Positions 63,532 to 64,000 of a DNA stretch of 64,000 nucleotides are shown piece by piece. The stretch is from Sphingobacteriia bacterium (GTDB taxonomy: Bacteria > Bacteroidota > Bacteroidia > Chitinophagales > Chitinophagaceae): positions 37,267 through 101,266 of the forward strand of contig RDZY01000012.1 of assembly GCA_004294135.1 (NCBI GenBank), read 5' to 3'. Under the pieces are notes generated by a model that was not told the DNA's origin, did no database searches, and saw only the letters and a program-made list of their open reading frames with translations. The position numbers and the translations under genes are program-made. The number at the start of each line of letters is the position of its first letter. Position 1 is the stretch's first letter.

Positions 63532-63556
63532 AAAAAGACGCATACTGGATGCGTCT
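63532..63556 (-). terminator. Terminator-like hairpin between rplO and secY
   Basis: Arms AGACGCAT and ATGCGTCT pair over eight bases around a five-base loop, then TTTT (continuing the last T of the stem) and GGTTTTAG on the minus strand. It lies 17 bases after the rplO stop and 36 bases before the secY start. It could be a partial terminator lowering secY relative to the ribosomal proteins. Confidence 0.5.
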
Positions 63557-63573
63557 GGCAAATTACGTTAAAA

Positions 63574-64000
63574 TTATTTGATAATCTCAACTGATCCGCC
63601 GGCAGCTTCAATGGCTAGTTTAGCCTTATCACTGATAGCATTGATCTTGAAGTTCAGTTTTGTTTTCAATTCGCCGTTTGCGAGTACTTTAACACGATCC
63701 GTACGATTGATCAATCCATTAATATATAAAGTTTCAAGAGAAATTTCAGTGAAACCATATTTCTCAATCAACTGATCTAGTTGACCTAAGTTGAATACTT
63801 TATATTCAATTCTATTGATATTCTTGAATCCACGCTTGGGAATACGGCGTTGAATAGGCATTTGACCACCTTCGTGACCCATTTTACTCTTGTAACCAGC
63901 GCGACTTTGTCCGCCTTTATTACCTTTTGTAGATGTACCACCTTTACCAGATGCTTCACCACGGCCAATTCTTTTTGCTTTTTTTACAGAACCTTCAGCA
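63574..64000 (-). CDS. rplO: 50S ribosomal protein L15, 5' end outside window
   Basis: The visible 142 residues belong to L15; the first few codons lie beyond the window edge. Features are GRGEASGKGGTSTKGNKGGQ (the basic N-terminal extension), SRAGYKSKMGHEGGQMPIQRR, and the closing AKLAIEAAGGSVEIIK. L15 is a late-assembly protein of the large subunit. Its place ahead of secY is the standard spc operon order, so the window ends inside that operon. Confidence 0.94.
   Translation of the reverse strand, partial: AEGSVKKAKRIGRGEASGKGGTSTKGNKGGQSRAGYKSKMGHEGGQMPIQRRIPKRGFKNINRIEYKVFNLGQLDQLIEKYGFTEISLETLYINGLINRTDRVKVLANGELKTKLNFKINAISDKAKLAIEAAGGSVEIIK

Noticed and set aside
63786..63968. A 60-codon minus-strand frame starting MAVVKHLVKV
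   Set aside because: It overlaps rplO in another frame. The true frame is L15, which continues to the window edge.
1..64000. CRISPR arrays, tRNA or rRNA genes, insertion sequences, integrases, toxin-antitoxin or restriction modules
   Set aside because: I searched by eye for repeated spacers, tRNA cloverleaf signatures with CCA ends, transposase or nuclease motifs and small paired toxin genes, and saw none. Very divergent or small RNA genes could be missed without a covariance search.

Overview
The window looks like a chromosomal, mostly housekeeping stretch of a low-GC member of the Bacteroidota, most likely Chitinophagaceae or a near relative. The evidence is taxon-specific gene content: type IX secretion (T9SS) components and substrates (a PorP/SprF-like barrel, a gliding-motility type C-terminal sorting domain, PorD, and a free-standing C-terminal sorting domain), families I recognise as DUF4296 and DUF6702, PKD-domain lipoproteins, and promoters of the Bacteroidota form TAnnTTTG. 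I see no rRNA, tRNA, phage, insertion sequence, CRISPR array or plasmid gene. Coding density is high, no gap exceeds 300 bases, and the longest gaps (3823-4039, 28376-28645, 39406-39659) hold only promoter or terminator sequence or nothing I recognise.

Layout. 1-3.8 kb: 3' end of mltG, a YihY membrane protein, trmH, an unknown membrane protein, and a YhhQ-type queuosine-precursor transporter with a small membrane partner. 4-8.6 kb: a YfhO membrane protein and two glycosyltransferases. 8.6-13 kb: an exported esterase, an M1 metallopeptidase, a HupE/UreJ-like protein and a DUF6702-like protein. 13-15 kb: a CNNM/CorC transporter and a PAP2 phosphatase. 15-17.7 kb: two tandem PKD lipoproteins. 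17.7-23.4 kb: citrate synthase of eukaryotic type, an LptF/LptG permease, tgt, a glycosyltransferase and rsmG. 23.4-28.4 kb: a second M1 peptidase, rsmI, purS, pssA and an aminopeptidase P. 28.6-35.6 kb: a PorP/SprF-like protein, a 1232-residue T9SS substrate and recG. 35.6-42 kb: trpS, a deoxynucleoside kinase, a small acidic protein, pckA, a GlcD-like oxidase, a barrel protein and a LOG-family protein. 42-49.7 kb: a sodium symporter, an O-methyltransferase, a LysM glucosaminidase, hpt, a VWA protein, and grpE-dnaJ. 49.7-57 kb: rlmI, the free-standing sorting domain, a peroxiredoxin, scoAB, DUF4296, porD, coaBC, rpoZ and bamD. 57-64 kb: rpsA, two small secreted proteins, a flavoprotein, map, secY and the 3' part of rplO.

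How the parts fit. The envelope is the main theme: LPS transport (LptF/G), outer-membrane assembly (bamD), T9SS (porD, PorP-like protein and substrates), peptidoglycan enzymes (mltG, glucosaminidase) and surface glycosyltransferases. Central metabolism is represented by gltA, pckA, scoAB and a GlcD-like enzyme. Translation and its RNA modifications are represented by rpsA, rplO, trpS, map, trmH, rsmG, rsmI, rlmI and tgt.

The most notable pattern is regulatory. Several genes have a TAnnTTTG box ending exactly four or five bases before the start codon, which predicts leaderless mRNAs. In several places a terminator-like hairpin sits just upstream of the next gene's start (tgt|lptF/G, rplO|secY, secY|map, rpoZ|coaBC). 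I found no clear undescribed multi-gene system; the best leads are the hairpin-start arrangement, the orphan sorting domain, the M1/HupE/DUF6702 cluster, and enzymes lacking textbook residues (tgt zinc cysteines, CoaC cysteine, PAP2 arginine).
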